Shown in pieces: positions 35,169 through 43,726 of a stretch of DNA of 64,000 nt. Below the pieces are notes generated by a model. The model saw only the letters and a program-made list of their open reading frames with translations. It had not been told where the DNA came from and searched no databases. The DNA lies in the NCBI GenBank assembly GCA_002013415.1, contig MAEX01000016.1, positions 62,001-126,000 of the forward strand, read 5' to 3'. Every line of letters begins with the position of its first letter. Positions within the stretch are counted from its first letter, which is position 1. Made by a program: the position numbers and the translations under genes. The stretch is from Mycobacterium sp. D16Q14 (GTDB lineage Bacteria > Actinomycetota > Actinomycetes > Mycobacteriales > Mycobacteriaceae).

Positions 35169-36916
35169 TGCTTTCCAACCTGATTCGACTGATTCCGCCC
35201 GGGCATCGCGGCCCGCTCTACGCCTATGCCGTGCTGTCGGTGCTGTCTGTCGCCCTGCGCGCGGCGGGCTGTCTGCTGTTGGTGCCGCTGCTCGGTGCCC
35301 TGTTCGGGGCTACCCCTTCCACCGCGCTGCCATGGCTCGGCGTGCTGACCGCGGTCACCGTGGCGGGATGGATCGTCGACACCGTGCAGGCCCGCATCGG
35401 CTACCGCATCGGATTCGCCCTGCTGAACGATTCGCAGCACCGCGTGGCCGATCGGCTCACCCATATCCCGCTGGGATGGTTCACCGCGGATCGCACCGCG
35501 ATGGCGCGCCAAGCGATATCGTCCGGAGGCCCGGACCTCGTCGGGTTCATCGCAAACCTCCTCACGCCATTGGTGGGCGCGGTGTTACTGCCGGCAGCCA
35601 TCACCATCGGGCTGTTCTTCATCTCCTGGAAACTGGGTGTCGCGGCCGCCATCACCCTGCCGCTGCTGCTCGGTGCGTTGCTGGCCAGTATCCACATCGT
35701 ACGAGCCGCCGATGAAGCGGATGCCAAGGCGCACAGCGCGCTTACCGAACGGATCCTGGAGTTCGCACGCACCCAGGCCGCACTGCGGGCGAGCCGTCGC
35801 GTCAGTCCTGCCTGCAGCCAGGTCGGCGAAGCAGTGGCCGTCGCGCGCGGTGCAACCATGCGGCTCTTGCTGTTCCAGATCCCGGGCCAGCTGCTGTTCA
35901 CAATCGTCAGCCAGATCGCCCTGATCCTGTTGGCAGGCACCGCCACGGCGCTGGCGCTACGCGGTGAGATCGGGGCCCCCGAGGCGGTCGCGCTCATGGT
36001 GGTCGTGGTGCGCTTCCTGGAACCGTTCACCGCGCTGGCGGGCCTGGCCGGTGCGGTCGAAAACTCACGCGGCGTGTTCGAACGCCTCCACACGATCATC
36101 ACCACCGAGGCCGCCGACCAGCCCGGGGATGCCGTCGCATCCGCCGATACCCCGGCACCACGTATCGAATTCCGCGGGGTCGACTTCCGATATGACGGCG
36201 CTCGGGAACACGTACTCAAGGGCGTTGACTTCACGCTGGAACCGGGAACCACGACTGCGATCGTTGGACCATCCGGATCCGGGAAGAGCACAATACTCTC
36301 GCTTATCGCCGGACTGCAGCAGCCAGAGAGCGGCCAAATCCTGGTCGACGGAACCGATGTCGCGACATTGGACACCGCCGCCCGCCGGGCTCTGGTGAGC
36401 ATGGTGTTCCAGCATCCCTATCTGTTCGACGGGCCGATCCGCGACAATGTTCTCGTCGGACATCCCACGGCCGGAGACGAGGAGGCGCGCCGGGCCATGG
36501 CACTGGCTCGGGTCGACGAGATCATCGAGCGCCTGCCCGACGCCGAGCAGTCTCGTGTCGGCGAGGCCGGCACGGCATTGTCCGGAGGGGAACGCCAACG
36601 GGTCAGCATTGCCCGCGCGCTCGTGAAACCCGCCCCGGTCCTGCTCATCGACGAAGCCACCAGTGCCCTGGACACCGAGAATGAAACCGCGGTCACCGAG
36701 GCCATCGGGAATGATCCGCGTCTTCGCACCCGGGTGATGATCGCCCACCGGCTCAGTGCCATCCGCAACGCTGATCATGTGCTGTTCATCGACGAGGGCC
36801 GCATCGTGGAGCAGGGCTCGATCGCTGAACTCAGCGCTCTGGGAGGACGTTTCGCAGAGTTCTGGCGCCAGCAGGAGTCCACCTCAGGGTGGCGGATCGC
36901 CGCGGCCGCCAACTAG
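35168..36916 (+). CDS. irtB: Mycobactin import ABC half-transporter IrtB
   Basis: A 582-residue partner of IrtA. Six hydrophobic segments occupy residues 1 to about 310, followed by an ATPase domain with GPSGSGKST, LSGGERQRVSIARAL and DEATSALD. It starts on the ATG of a TGATG overlap with irtA, so the two are co-translated for heterodimer assembly. The stop meets the convergent methyltransferase remnant. Confidence 0.96.
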   Translation: MLSNLIRLIPPGHRGPLYAYAVLSVLSVALRAAGCLLLVPLLGALFGATPSTALPWLGVLTAVTVAGWIVDTVQARIGYRIGFALLNDSQHRVADRLTHIPLGWFTADRTAMARQAISSGGPDLVGFIANLLTPLVGAVLLPAAITIGLFFISWKLGVAAAITLPLLLGALLASIHIVRAADEADAKAHSALTERILEFARTQAALRASRRVSPACSQVGEAVAVARGATMRLLLFQIPGQLLFTIVSQIALILLAGTATALALRGEIGAPEAVALMVVVVRFLEPFTALAGLAGAVENSRGVFERLHTIITTEAADQPGDAVASADTPAPRIEFRGVDFRYDGAREHVLKGVDFTLEPGTTTAIVGPSGSGKSTILSLIAGLQQPESGQILVDGTDVATLDTAARRALVSMVFQHPYLFDGPIRDNVLVGHPTAGDEEARRAMALARVDEIIERLPDAEQSRVGEAGTALSGGERQRVSIARALVKPAPVLLIDEATSALDTENETAVTEAIGNDPRLRTRVMIAHRLSAIRNADHVLFIDEGRIVEQGSIAELSALGGRFAEFWRQQESTSGWRIAAAAN

Positions 36917-37762
36917 GTGGTGGCCACCAGAAACTCCTCGGCAGACAACCCGGCGCCGGGCACATAGCGGTCCATCAGTTCGCGCCCGGACACGTACGAC
37001 GCGTCGGCGAAACCGCAGTCGCGTGCCAGGGCGAGTAGCTGGTCCGGCGAAAAGAAGCTCACCCACGGCGTGCCGGATTCGGCCGCCTTGGTCATGATCA
37101 TCTGCCTGATCGGGCGCTCCCCCGCTTCGAGCAGCTCCAACGGCAGCAGGAACGTCATGGCCAATGCCGAACCCGGTGCCAGTGAGGCACATTGGCGCAG
37201 AGTCCCGACAATGGCATCGCGACTCAGATACATGCTGACGCCCGTAGATGCCACCACCGCAGGTTTGTCGAGGTGAGCAATTGATCTCGCCAGGACCCGC
37301 CCGTCTCGAAGTCGACCGGAACCAGCCGCAGCCAGTCGGGAATCTCGAATCCCAGCTCCGTCAGCCGATTTCGTCTCCACGCTTGAGTGTCGGGCTGGTC
37401 CACCTCGAAAGCGGTTAGCCGCTCCCCCGCTTCGGGATGGCGCTGCACGAAGGTGTCCAGCCCGGCCCCAGGATGACGTATTGCGCTATACCCTCTGCCG
37501 CCCGCTGCTCGACGAGATCCTCGACGAAACGAGCCCGCGCCACCATGCCCAATCGGGACGCCGTGGAACCCCGCGGATCCATGTCGGGGCGCCCGCGCCA
37601 ATCCTCGGGCGGTGCCACCAGGTGCAGGCCGATGCGATCGGTCAGCACATGCGGCGGCGAATCCAGTTCCACATGCAAGGCCCGCCAGAGTGCGGTGCGC
37701 GCGGCGTTCTGATCGGGTTGGCCGGTGCTGAAGCTGTCGGGGCTACCAGATCTTCCTACCAG
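36913..37762 (-). pseudogene. Frameshifted class I SAM-dependent methyltransferase
   Basis: The coding sequence lies in three minus-strand frames. From 37762 (no normal start codon found) to about 37466 it reads SFSTGQPDQNAARTALWRA, then FVEDLVEQRAAEGIAQYVILG. At the CCCC run 37466-37469 a base is missing: one more G would give ILGAGLDTF. The second frame runs to about 37280 (FEVDQPDTQAW, VDFETGGSWRDQLL). A second shift gives KPAVVASTGVSMYLSRDAI to the end at 36913. The set matches the TIGR00027-type methyltransferase family common in mycobacteria. Two lesions make it inactive unless they are assembly errors. It follows mbtH on the same strand. Confidence 0.8.
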
Positions 37763-37768
37763 CTGCTG

Positions 37769-37984
37769 CTAACCGCCCGCCATCGCGTCGCGCAGGCTCT
37801 TCGGGCGCATATCGGTCCAATGGGCCTCGACGTATTCCACACAGTCCGCACGCGAGGCCTCGCCAAAGGCCACACGCCACTGCGCCGGGACCTCGATGGC
37901 CGTCGGCCACAGACTGTGCTGCTCCTCGTCGTTGACCAGTACGTAGAAGGCGCCACTCTCGTCATCAAATGGGTTGGTACTCAA
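37769..37984 (-). CDS. mbtH: MbtH-like NRPS adenylation helper protein
   Basis: A 71-residue member of the MbtH family, small proteins that bind and activate NRPS adenylation domains. NPFDDESGAFYVLVNDEEQHSLWP, AQWRV and the WTDMRPKSLRDAM end are the family signature, with the conserved Ser, Leu and Trp residues. The frame is open to 38029, but the TTG at 37984 with an AAAGGA site upstream gives the normal beginning. It overlaps the end of mbtG by 20 bases. Confidence 0.95.
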   Translation of the reverse strand: MSTNPFDDESGAFYVLVNDEEQHSLWPTAIEVPAQWRVAFGEASRADCVEYVEAHWTDMRPKSLRDAMAGG

Positions 37985-39257
37985 TTGTTTTCCTTTCGCG
38001 ACGCGCCGACTCGGTGCTGCTGTGCCCACCGAGCACTCGATCGGACAGCAATCCGAGACAGCTGAGATTGGGGAACCCCGGGCCCTGGGTCAGACCCGAG
38101 AGCGTCGGAAGGATGAGCTTGGGAGTCAGGCCGTTGACCGAGAGGTCGTGGCCGAGAGATTCTTGCAACACGTTTCCGTCCACGGGGGCACCCAGCTTGA
38201 GCTCCATGAGATCGAGGGCACTCTGGTCGAACAGCGGTAAGAACCACAGCGCGTCGGCGCCCGCGCCGTCGATGACCAGATCGAAGCCATGAACGGTTTC
38301 GGAAGGCTCACCCGCACGGTCGCTGCGCAGCGTCAACCTGATCCGATCGTCCAGGGCGACGGCATGGGCGACACGACCGCGCAGATGGCGGATACGGTCG
38401 TCGGCCAGCAGCGACTCCTGGACACGGGCCGAAAACACCCCGCGATCGGTACGGTTCAACGCGTCGCGCCGTTCCTCCATGGTGTGGTGCAGCCACCCGG
38501 TCGGATCGCTGAACAGGGCATTCTCGAAATACCCTTCGCCACGGGTAAACAGGGTGACCCCGGGAGAGATGACGGTGATCGTCGAAACTCGATGGCCGAA
38601 AAGCTCGTTGAGCACTGAGGCGGCTGTCTCGCCCCCACCGATCACGGCGACCCGTTCGGCGGTGAGACGTGTTGATCCGGCACAGCGACGCCAGAATTCG
38701 GCGATCGACAGAACATTCGGATGCTCGGGTAGTACCGAACGTTCCGGCTGTCCGGGCCCCGTCACCATGACTGCGTCCGCGGCGATGGAACAGTCGTTGG
38801 TACCCACCACCCATCTGTCGTCATCGATGGACAGACCGGTTACCTCGCCCTGAACCACCTTCATGTCGACCGTGTTGGCCACCCACGTCAGGTAGTCAGC
38901 CCAACGCTTGTGCGTCGGTGCGGGCTTATCGCGGTCAACCCACTCGGCGAACTGGCCGGTGGCGATGAGATAGGACTGCCAGCTCAGACGCATCATCCGG
39001 GCATCGATCTCGGCGTTGCGGCCCGGGACCACGGCGGACCGGTAGGGGAAGCCCACGTCTTTTTCGGGGCTCGTACCCAGCCGGTGCTGTCCATCCGTCC
39101 AGCCGCCACACGCCTGCCAGTTCGCACCGACCTGCTGACGTTCGATCGCCACCACATCGGGTACGTCGACACCGCATTCACGCAACACGGCCGCCTTCGC
39201 GGCAACCGCCACCGCCTTGGCGCCCGCGCCTATCACTGCCAATGTGGACGTCACCAT
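37965..39257 (-). CDS. mbtG: Mycobactin lysine N6-monooxygenase
   Basis: Hydroxylates lysine side chains in the mycobactin scaffold to make hydroxamates. A 430-residue FAD/NADPH enzyme with LAVIGAGAKAVAVAAKA near the start, GANWQACGGWTDGQHRLGTSPEKDVGF and a second dinucleotide motif VAVIGGGETAASVLNELFGHR. GLTQGPGFPNLSCLGLLSDR near the end matches M. tuberculosis MbtG as recalled. ATG at 39257 has a GGCGAAGGAG site and overlaps the NRPS stop by seven bases; the frame itself extends to 39293. Confidence 0.96.
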   Translation of the reverse strand: MVTSTLAVIGAGAKAVAVAAKAAVLRECGVDVPDVVAIERQQVGANWQACGGWTDGQHRLGTSPEKDVGFPYRSAVVPGRNAEIDARMMRLSWQSYLIATGQFAEWVDRDKPAPTHKRWADYLTWVANTVDMKVVQGEVTGLSIDDDRWVVGTNDCSIAADAVMVTGPGQPERSVLPEHPNVLSIAEFWRRCAGSTRLTAERVAVIGGGETAASVLNELFGHRVSTITVISPGVTLFTRGEGYFENALFSDPTGWLHHTMEERRDALNRTDRGVFSARVQESLLADDRIRHLRGRVAHAVALDDRIRLTLRSDRAGEPSETVHGFDLVIDGAGADALWFLPLFDQSALDLMELKLGAPVDGNVLQESLGHDLSVNGLTPKLILPTLSGLTQGPGFPNLSCLGLLSDRVLGGHSSTESARRERKTIEYQPI

Positions 39258-42200
39258 AGCTCCTTCGCCAGAATCCCCAGCTGTTCGTGCCAAATCGATT
39301 GCAGCTCCGCAACCTCCGAGCGATCAAGCACCTCAGGGATGGCCCGCCACAGCGTTCCGATGGACGGCCCCTCGGTGGTCTCCATGATCAGCACCGCGAT
39401 GGTGAGCTCGTGGCGCACCGCCGAATTTGGTTCGGGCACAGGTGAACCCGATACCGAAAGCAATCCGTCGCGACGCAGCAGGTCACCCTCGAATCCGCGA
39501 TCGTGTCCGAGGTAGCTCAACAGGATCTGCGGATCGCGATATTGCCGCAGCACCGCGCTGGTATCGGCACGCAGGTATCGCAGCAGCCCGTAGTCGATGG
39601 TCCGCCCCGGCATCGCGCTGTGCTGCCGCGCAACCCGCTCCACCAGACCGCGTGGCCCGATTCCCAGAGGATCGGTGCCACCAACGCGCAGCGGATACGC
39701 CGTACCGAGCAGACCCACGGTTTCGGCAGTCGTGTCGCCTCGTCCGGGCACCTGTACCGCCAGCAGTGTCTCGACCGCGGCTTGTCCGCGGCGGCGGCGC
39801 CACTGGGCCACGGTGCGTGCCACTGCAGCCACCAGCAGTTGCTCCATCGGGATTCCCGAGTTCAGCAGTACCGTGCTGACATCGGCCGGCGCGGACTCGA
39901 CAGTAACTGCCAGCTCGGCTTCCCTATCGAATTCCGGATCTACGCGGCGCGAGCCAACTTCGGGATCCTCACCGTCGAGCTGGGCGATCCAGAACGGCAG
40001 GCTGCCCACGTCCCGAGCTTCGGCGGCCAACGAGTTGGCCCAACGGCGGTAGCCGCCGCCGGCCTGGGTCTCGGGCGGCCCGGCGCCTGCTACCAGCGAC
40101 TGCCACCGAGATTCCAGCTCCTGCATGATGACTCGCCAGGAGGTGGGGTCGGCGGCGAGATGATGCACCGCGAGGATGAGAACTCCGGGACCGCCTTCGG
40201 GGTGCAGCCACACCGCCGAAAGCATCCAGCCCTGTACGGGATCGAGTCGATCTACCGCACGGCCAATCTCGGCGCCGGCCGCGTCAGCCGGATCCTCCGT
40301 GAAGATCTCGACCAAACGGAGGGGCTGCCGGGTGCGCGGAACCAGCTCCAGGCGCTCGCGGTCGAGCCGGCTGCGCAGCACCTCGTGCTCCCCGACCACG
40401 GCACCGAGAAGCTCCTCCAGCGCGGATCGGGTAATGCCCTCGGGCAACCAGAAGACGTGGGTTTCGGCGAGCCTGCGCGGGTTTCCATGCTCATACAGAC
40501 AGCGACCGCCGGGAAGCAACGGAATCGGTTCCCCTTCGCGGTCCTCGTCATCCGCGACGATGCCGCTACGGCGCTGATCGACCAACTGGGCCAGACCGGC
40601 GACAGTGCCCCGCTCCAAGATCTCGCGGATGTCGATCCCGACTCCGCACTCGGCCAGGATAGCCGCCGAGAGCTTGCTCGCCAGCAGCGAATGGCCGCCA
40701 AGGTCGACGAATGAGTCGTCCGCTCCCACGCTCGCGATGCCGAGCAGCCGCGCGAAGAGCGCGGCTACCTGTCGCTGAGTTGCGGTGTCCGGCTCGCGGC
40801 GCGCGGTCACGGAGCCGATCTCCGGCGCCGGCAGGGCATCCTTGTTGATCTTGCCGTGCGGGGTGATGGGCATCTCGTCGAGCACGACATACGCCGCGGG
40901 AATCATGAAGTCGGGCAAGGCGGCTGAGATCCTGGCGCGGATTCGGTCGATGTGGACCACATGACCGCCCACCGGCGTCAGGTAGGCAACGAGACGCTTG
41001 CCGACGTGCGGCTGCTCATCAACCACCACGAGCGCCTGACCAACACTCGGGTCTACCTCGATGGCCGAGGCAATCTCGCCGAGTTCGATGCGGAACCCAC
41101 GGATCTTCACCTGTTCGTCGGCACGGCCCACGAACTCGATGTCTCCGTTCGCGTTGCGCCGCGCAAGGTCGCCGGACCGGTACATCCGCTGCCCGGGAAC
41201 GAAGGGGTCGGCGATGAAGCGCTGCGCGGTAAGGCCGGCGGCCCGATGATATCCACGCGCCACATGCGTTCCGCCAATGTAGATCTCGCCGATGACTCCC
41301 ACCGGTACCGGTCGCAGCGCCTGGTCCAGAATGTGAATCTGTGTGTTGATCTTCGGAGTACCGATCGGCACGGTCCGCGTCCCCTGGATTCCGCGAACCT
41401 TGTACCGCGAGGCATTGATAACGGTCTCAGTGGGGCCGTAGAAATTGTGCAGCGACGCATCGAAGGTGGCGTGGAACTTGTCTGCGACCGGCCCCGGCAA
41501 CGCCTCGCCGCCCACCGGCACCCGGCGTAGCGACTTCCACTGCGTAACTCCGGGCAGCGACAGGACTAGACCGAGCAACGAGGGCACCATATGCATCGAG
41601 GTCACTGCCTCGTTGTTCAACAGTTCTGTCAGGTACGCGACGTCACCGAGTCCGCCGGGACGCGGAATAACCAGCCGGCCACCACAACTGAGGATGCCGA
41701 AAATCTCGCCCACCGATACGTCGAAGCTCGGCGAGGCCACCTGCAGTACCCGATCGGATCCACTCACCCGATACTCGGCACGGAACCAGTTGAAGTACTC
41801 GGTCAGCGGACGATGTGTGACCGTCACACCCTTGGGCAGGCCCGTCGAGCCTGATGTGTAGATGAGATAGGCAGCATTGTCGGCGGTCAGCGACCGTACC
41901 CGATCTGCATCGACCGGCTCACGGGCGTCGAACTGCCCGATACCCGTCACCGGCTCTCTGATGACCAGCCTCGGCTGCGCATCGGTGAGAATGTGCGCGA
42001 TGCGATCGGCGGGATACGCGGGGTCGACAGGCAGATACACAGCACCGGCCTTGGTGATCGCGAGCGCGGTGATGATCAGCTCCGGCGACTTGTCCAGGAG
42101 CACCGCGACACGATCTTCGGTACCAATCCCCTGTCCGATGATCCAGTGCGCCAGCTGATTTGCCAGCTCATTGGTTTCCCGGTAGGAGTAGTGTCGACCC

Positions 42201-43627
42201 TCGTAGACGAGCGCGGTGGCATCCGGCTGTGCGGCCGCACGGGCGGCCACTAGCTCGCCGAGGGTAGTCGGCTCCGCCTCGAACCGTTCCCCGGACGACA
42301 CCTCCCACAGCCACTGGGCTTCCCGGCCATCCATGAGATCCAGGCTGCCCAGCGTGCGGTCCGGATCGGCGAGCGCGGAGTCGAGCAGGTTGGCGAAATG
42401 GCGAAGTAGCTGCGCGGCCAAGCGCGCGTCCAGCACATCGACCAGATACTCGGCCACGACGTCGGCACCAACGGGGGCGGTCTCGACCCTCAGGCCGAGT
42501 GGCACGTACGCCACCTGGCCTTCCCACGGGGCACGTTCACAGTGGATTTCGGGCGGACAGAACCGGGAAGCAGAGTCGGCGCCCATCGCGAAACCTACGC
42601 GCGGGATCACGCGGTCAAGGCTCACTCGCTGATGCGCAAACCCGTTGAGGGTGGTCAGACGGGCGTGCTCCAGAAGGTCGCGGAAGCTCTCATCACTGCG
42701 CGGTCGCATCCGCAGGGCGATGGTGTGCCCAAAGTGTCCGATGCCGCCCTGCGCATCAGCGTCGCGGGTGGGCACGGGCGCGGCCACCAAGAAGTCCTCG
42801 GCATGCGTATACCGATGCAGCAGTGCCGAATACGTGGCCAACAACACCACATACGGTGTGGTGTTGGCCTCGTGAGCCAGTTGCTCGACACGACCCATGG
42901 TCGACGCGGAAAGGCGCGCGGTAGCGCGTGCGGCCTTCCAGTCGGTCGTCACGACCGAACCGTTGGATCCCGGAAGCTCCAGCGGTTCAGGAGGATTGGC
43001 CAGCTCCTCGTGCCAGTAATCGAGATCGGCACCATCCGCCCCATCCAGTGGTGGCCGGCCCGGCAGCGGCGCCGTGATCGCGCCACGCACATAGGCGGTG
43101 GTCAGGTCGGCAAGGAATACCGACCACGAGTCGTCGTCCCACGCGATGCGGTGCGCGACGACGAGCACGATGTGTTCGGCTGCGCCGGTGCGGATGACCG
43201 TGAAACGCAGCGGCGATTCCACGGTGAGGTCGAAAGGGGCTCCGAATTCGCGCTGTGCCAGTACGCCCACCCGGAGCTGTTGCGCGGTGCCCGCCAGCTC
43301 GGACACGTCGTGCTCGACCCATCGGGCAGGCAGGTCACCGTGCAACACGGCGACCGGATCACCGTCGGTACCGGCGCGAAACGTCGTGCGCAAAATCTCG
43401 TGGCGGGCCACCACCGCGGTCACCGCGGCGCGCAGCCTCTCGATGTCCACCTCACCGCTGAGCCGATACGACCGGCACAGATTCATCAGCGCGGGCGTCA
43501 CCCCATGGGCGAACCAGATGCGGTGCTGCCCCGCGGACAGCGGTGGCGCGGCATCAGGATCGAGGCATACCGACGCCCTTTCGCTGGTGACGCCCACCTC
43601 GACGTCACCCTCGCTCACGGTGCGCAA
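39251..43627 (-). CDS. mbtF: Mycobactin non-ribosomal peptide synthetase, MbtF-type module (C-A-PCP-E)
   Basis: About 1458 residues. Domains in order: condensation (residues 20 to about 430), adenylation (about 460-950: YLIYTSGSTGLPKGV, NFYGPTETVINAS, RSGDLA, PHGKINKDALP), carrier protein with the phosphopantetheine serine in LGGHS near 975, and a C-terminal epimerisation-like domain with HHLAADPTSW near 1154. Length and order fit M. tuberculosis MbtF, which adds a lysine late in mycobactin assembly. In the condensation domain the HHxxxD motif reads HRIAWDD: the second His is Arg160. Start unclear: TTG at 43627 has GAGGTGAG six bases upstream; GTG at 43618 and 43651 are alternatives. mbtG overlaps its end. 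Confidence 0.9.
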   Translation of the reverse strand: MRTVSEGDVEVGVTSERASVCLDPDAAPPLSAGQHRIWFAHGVTPALMNLCRSYRLSGEVDIERLRAAVTAVVARHEILRTTFRAGTDGDPVAVLHGDLPARWVEHDVSELAGTAQQLRVGVLAQREFGAPFDLTVESPLRFTVIRTGAAEHIVLVVAHRIAWDDDSWSVFLADLTTAYVRGAITAPLPGRPPLDGADGADLDYWHEELANPPEPLELPGSNGSVVTTDWKAARATARLSASTMGRVEQLAHEANTTPYVVLLATYSALLHRYTHAEDFLVAAPVPTRDADAQGGIGHFGHTIALRMRPRSDESFRDLLEHARLTTLNGFAHQRVSLDRVIPRVGFAMGADSASRFCPPEIHCERAPWEGQVAYVPLGLRVETAPVGADVVAEYLVDVLDARLAAQLLRHFANLLDSALADPDRTLGSLDLMDGREAQWLWEVSSGERFEAEPTTLGELVAARAAAQPDATALVYEGRHYSYRETNELANQLAHWIIGQGIGTEDRVAVLLDKSPELIITALAITKAGAVYLPVDPAYPADRIAHILTDAQPRLVIREPVTGIGQFDAREPVDADRVRSLTADNAAYLIYTSGSTGLPKGVTVTHRPLTEYFNWFRAEYRVSGSDRVLQVASPSFDVSVGEIFGILSCGGRLVIPRPGGLGDVAYLTELLNNEAVTSMHMVPSLLGLVLSLPGVTQWKSLRRVPVGGEALPGPVADKFHATFDASLHNFYGPTETVINASRYKVRGIQGTRTVPIGTPKINTQIHILDQALRPVPVGVIGEIYIGGTHVARGYHRAAGLTAQRFIADPFVPGQRMYRSGDLARRNANGDIEFVGRADEQVKIRGFRIELGEIASAIEVDPSVGQALVVVDEQPHVGKRLVAYLTPVGGHVVHIDRIRARISAALPDFMIPAAYVVLDEMPITPHGKINKDALPAPEIGSVTARREPDTATQRQVAALFARLLGIASVGADDSFVDLGGHSLLASKLSAAILAECGVGIDIREILERGTVAGLAQLVDQRRSGIVADDEDREGEPIPLLPGGRCLYEHGNPRRLAETHVFWLPEGITRSALEELLGAVVGEHEVLRSRLDRERLELVPRTRQPLRLVEIFTEDPADAAGAEIGRAVDRLDPVQGWMLSAVWLHPEGGPGVLILAVHHLAADPTSWRVIMQELESRWQSLVAGAGPPETQAGGGYRRWANSLAAEARDVGSLPFWIAQLDGEDPEVGSRRVDPEFDREAELAVTVESAPADVSTVLLNSGIPMEQLLVAAVARTVAQWRRRRGQAAVETLLAVQVPGRGDTTAETVGLLGTAYPLRVGGTDPLGIGPRGLVERVARQHSAMPGRTIDYGLLRYLRADTSAVLRQYRDPQILLSYLGHDRGFEGDLLRRDGLLSVSGSPVPEPNSAVRHELTIAVLIMETTEGPSIGTLWRAIPEVLDRSEVAELQSIWHEQLGILAKELW

Positions 43628-43653
43628 CTCGATCTCACCTCGCGTTTTCACTC

Positions 43654-43672
43654 TTAGTACAGGCTGCCCTAA
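43654..43672. promoter_or_regulatory. IdeR box between mbtF and mbtA (site 1)
   Basis: TTAGTACAGGCTGCCCTAA matches the IdeR consensus at 14 of 19 positions. It sits 27 bases before the chosen mbtF start on the minus strand and 55 bases before mbtA on the plus strand, so it can repress both directions when iron is plentiful. Confidence 0.75.
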
Positions 43673-43673
43673 C

Positions 43674-43692
43674 TGTGAGGAGGCTACCCTAT
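43674..43692. promoter_or_regulatory. Second, weaker IdeR-like box between mbtF and mbtA
   Basis: TGTGAGGAGGCTACCCTAT matches the consensus at 12 of 19, with AGGCTA and CCTA intact. It follows site 1 after one base. Tandem IdeR sites are known for mycobactin promoters in M. tuberculosis. Confidence 0.5.
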
Positions 43693-43726
43693 CTAGACTG
43701 TGAGGGGTCACCCACGAGGAGCTGCG

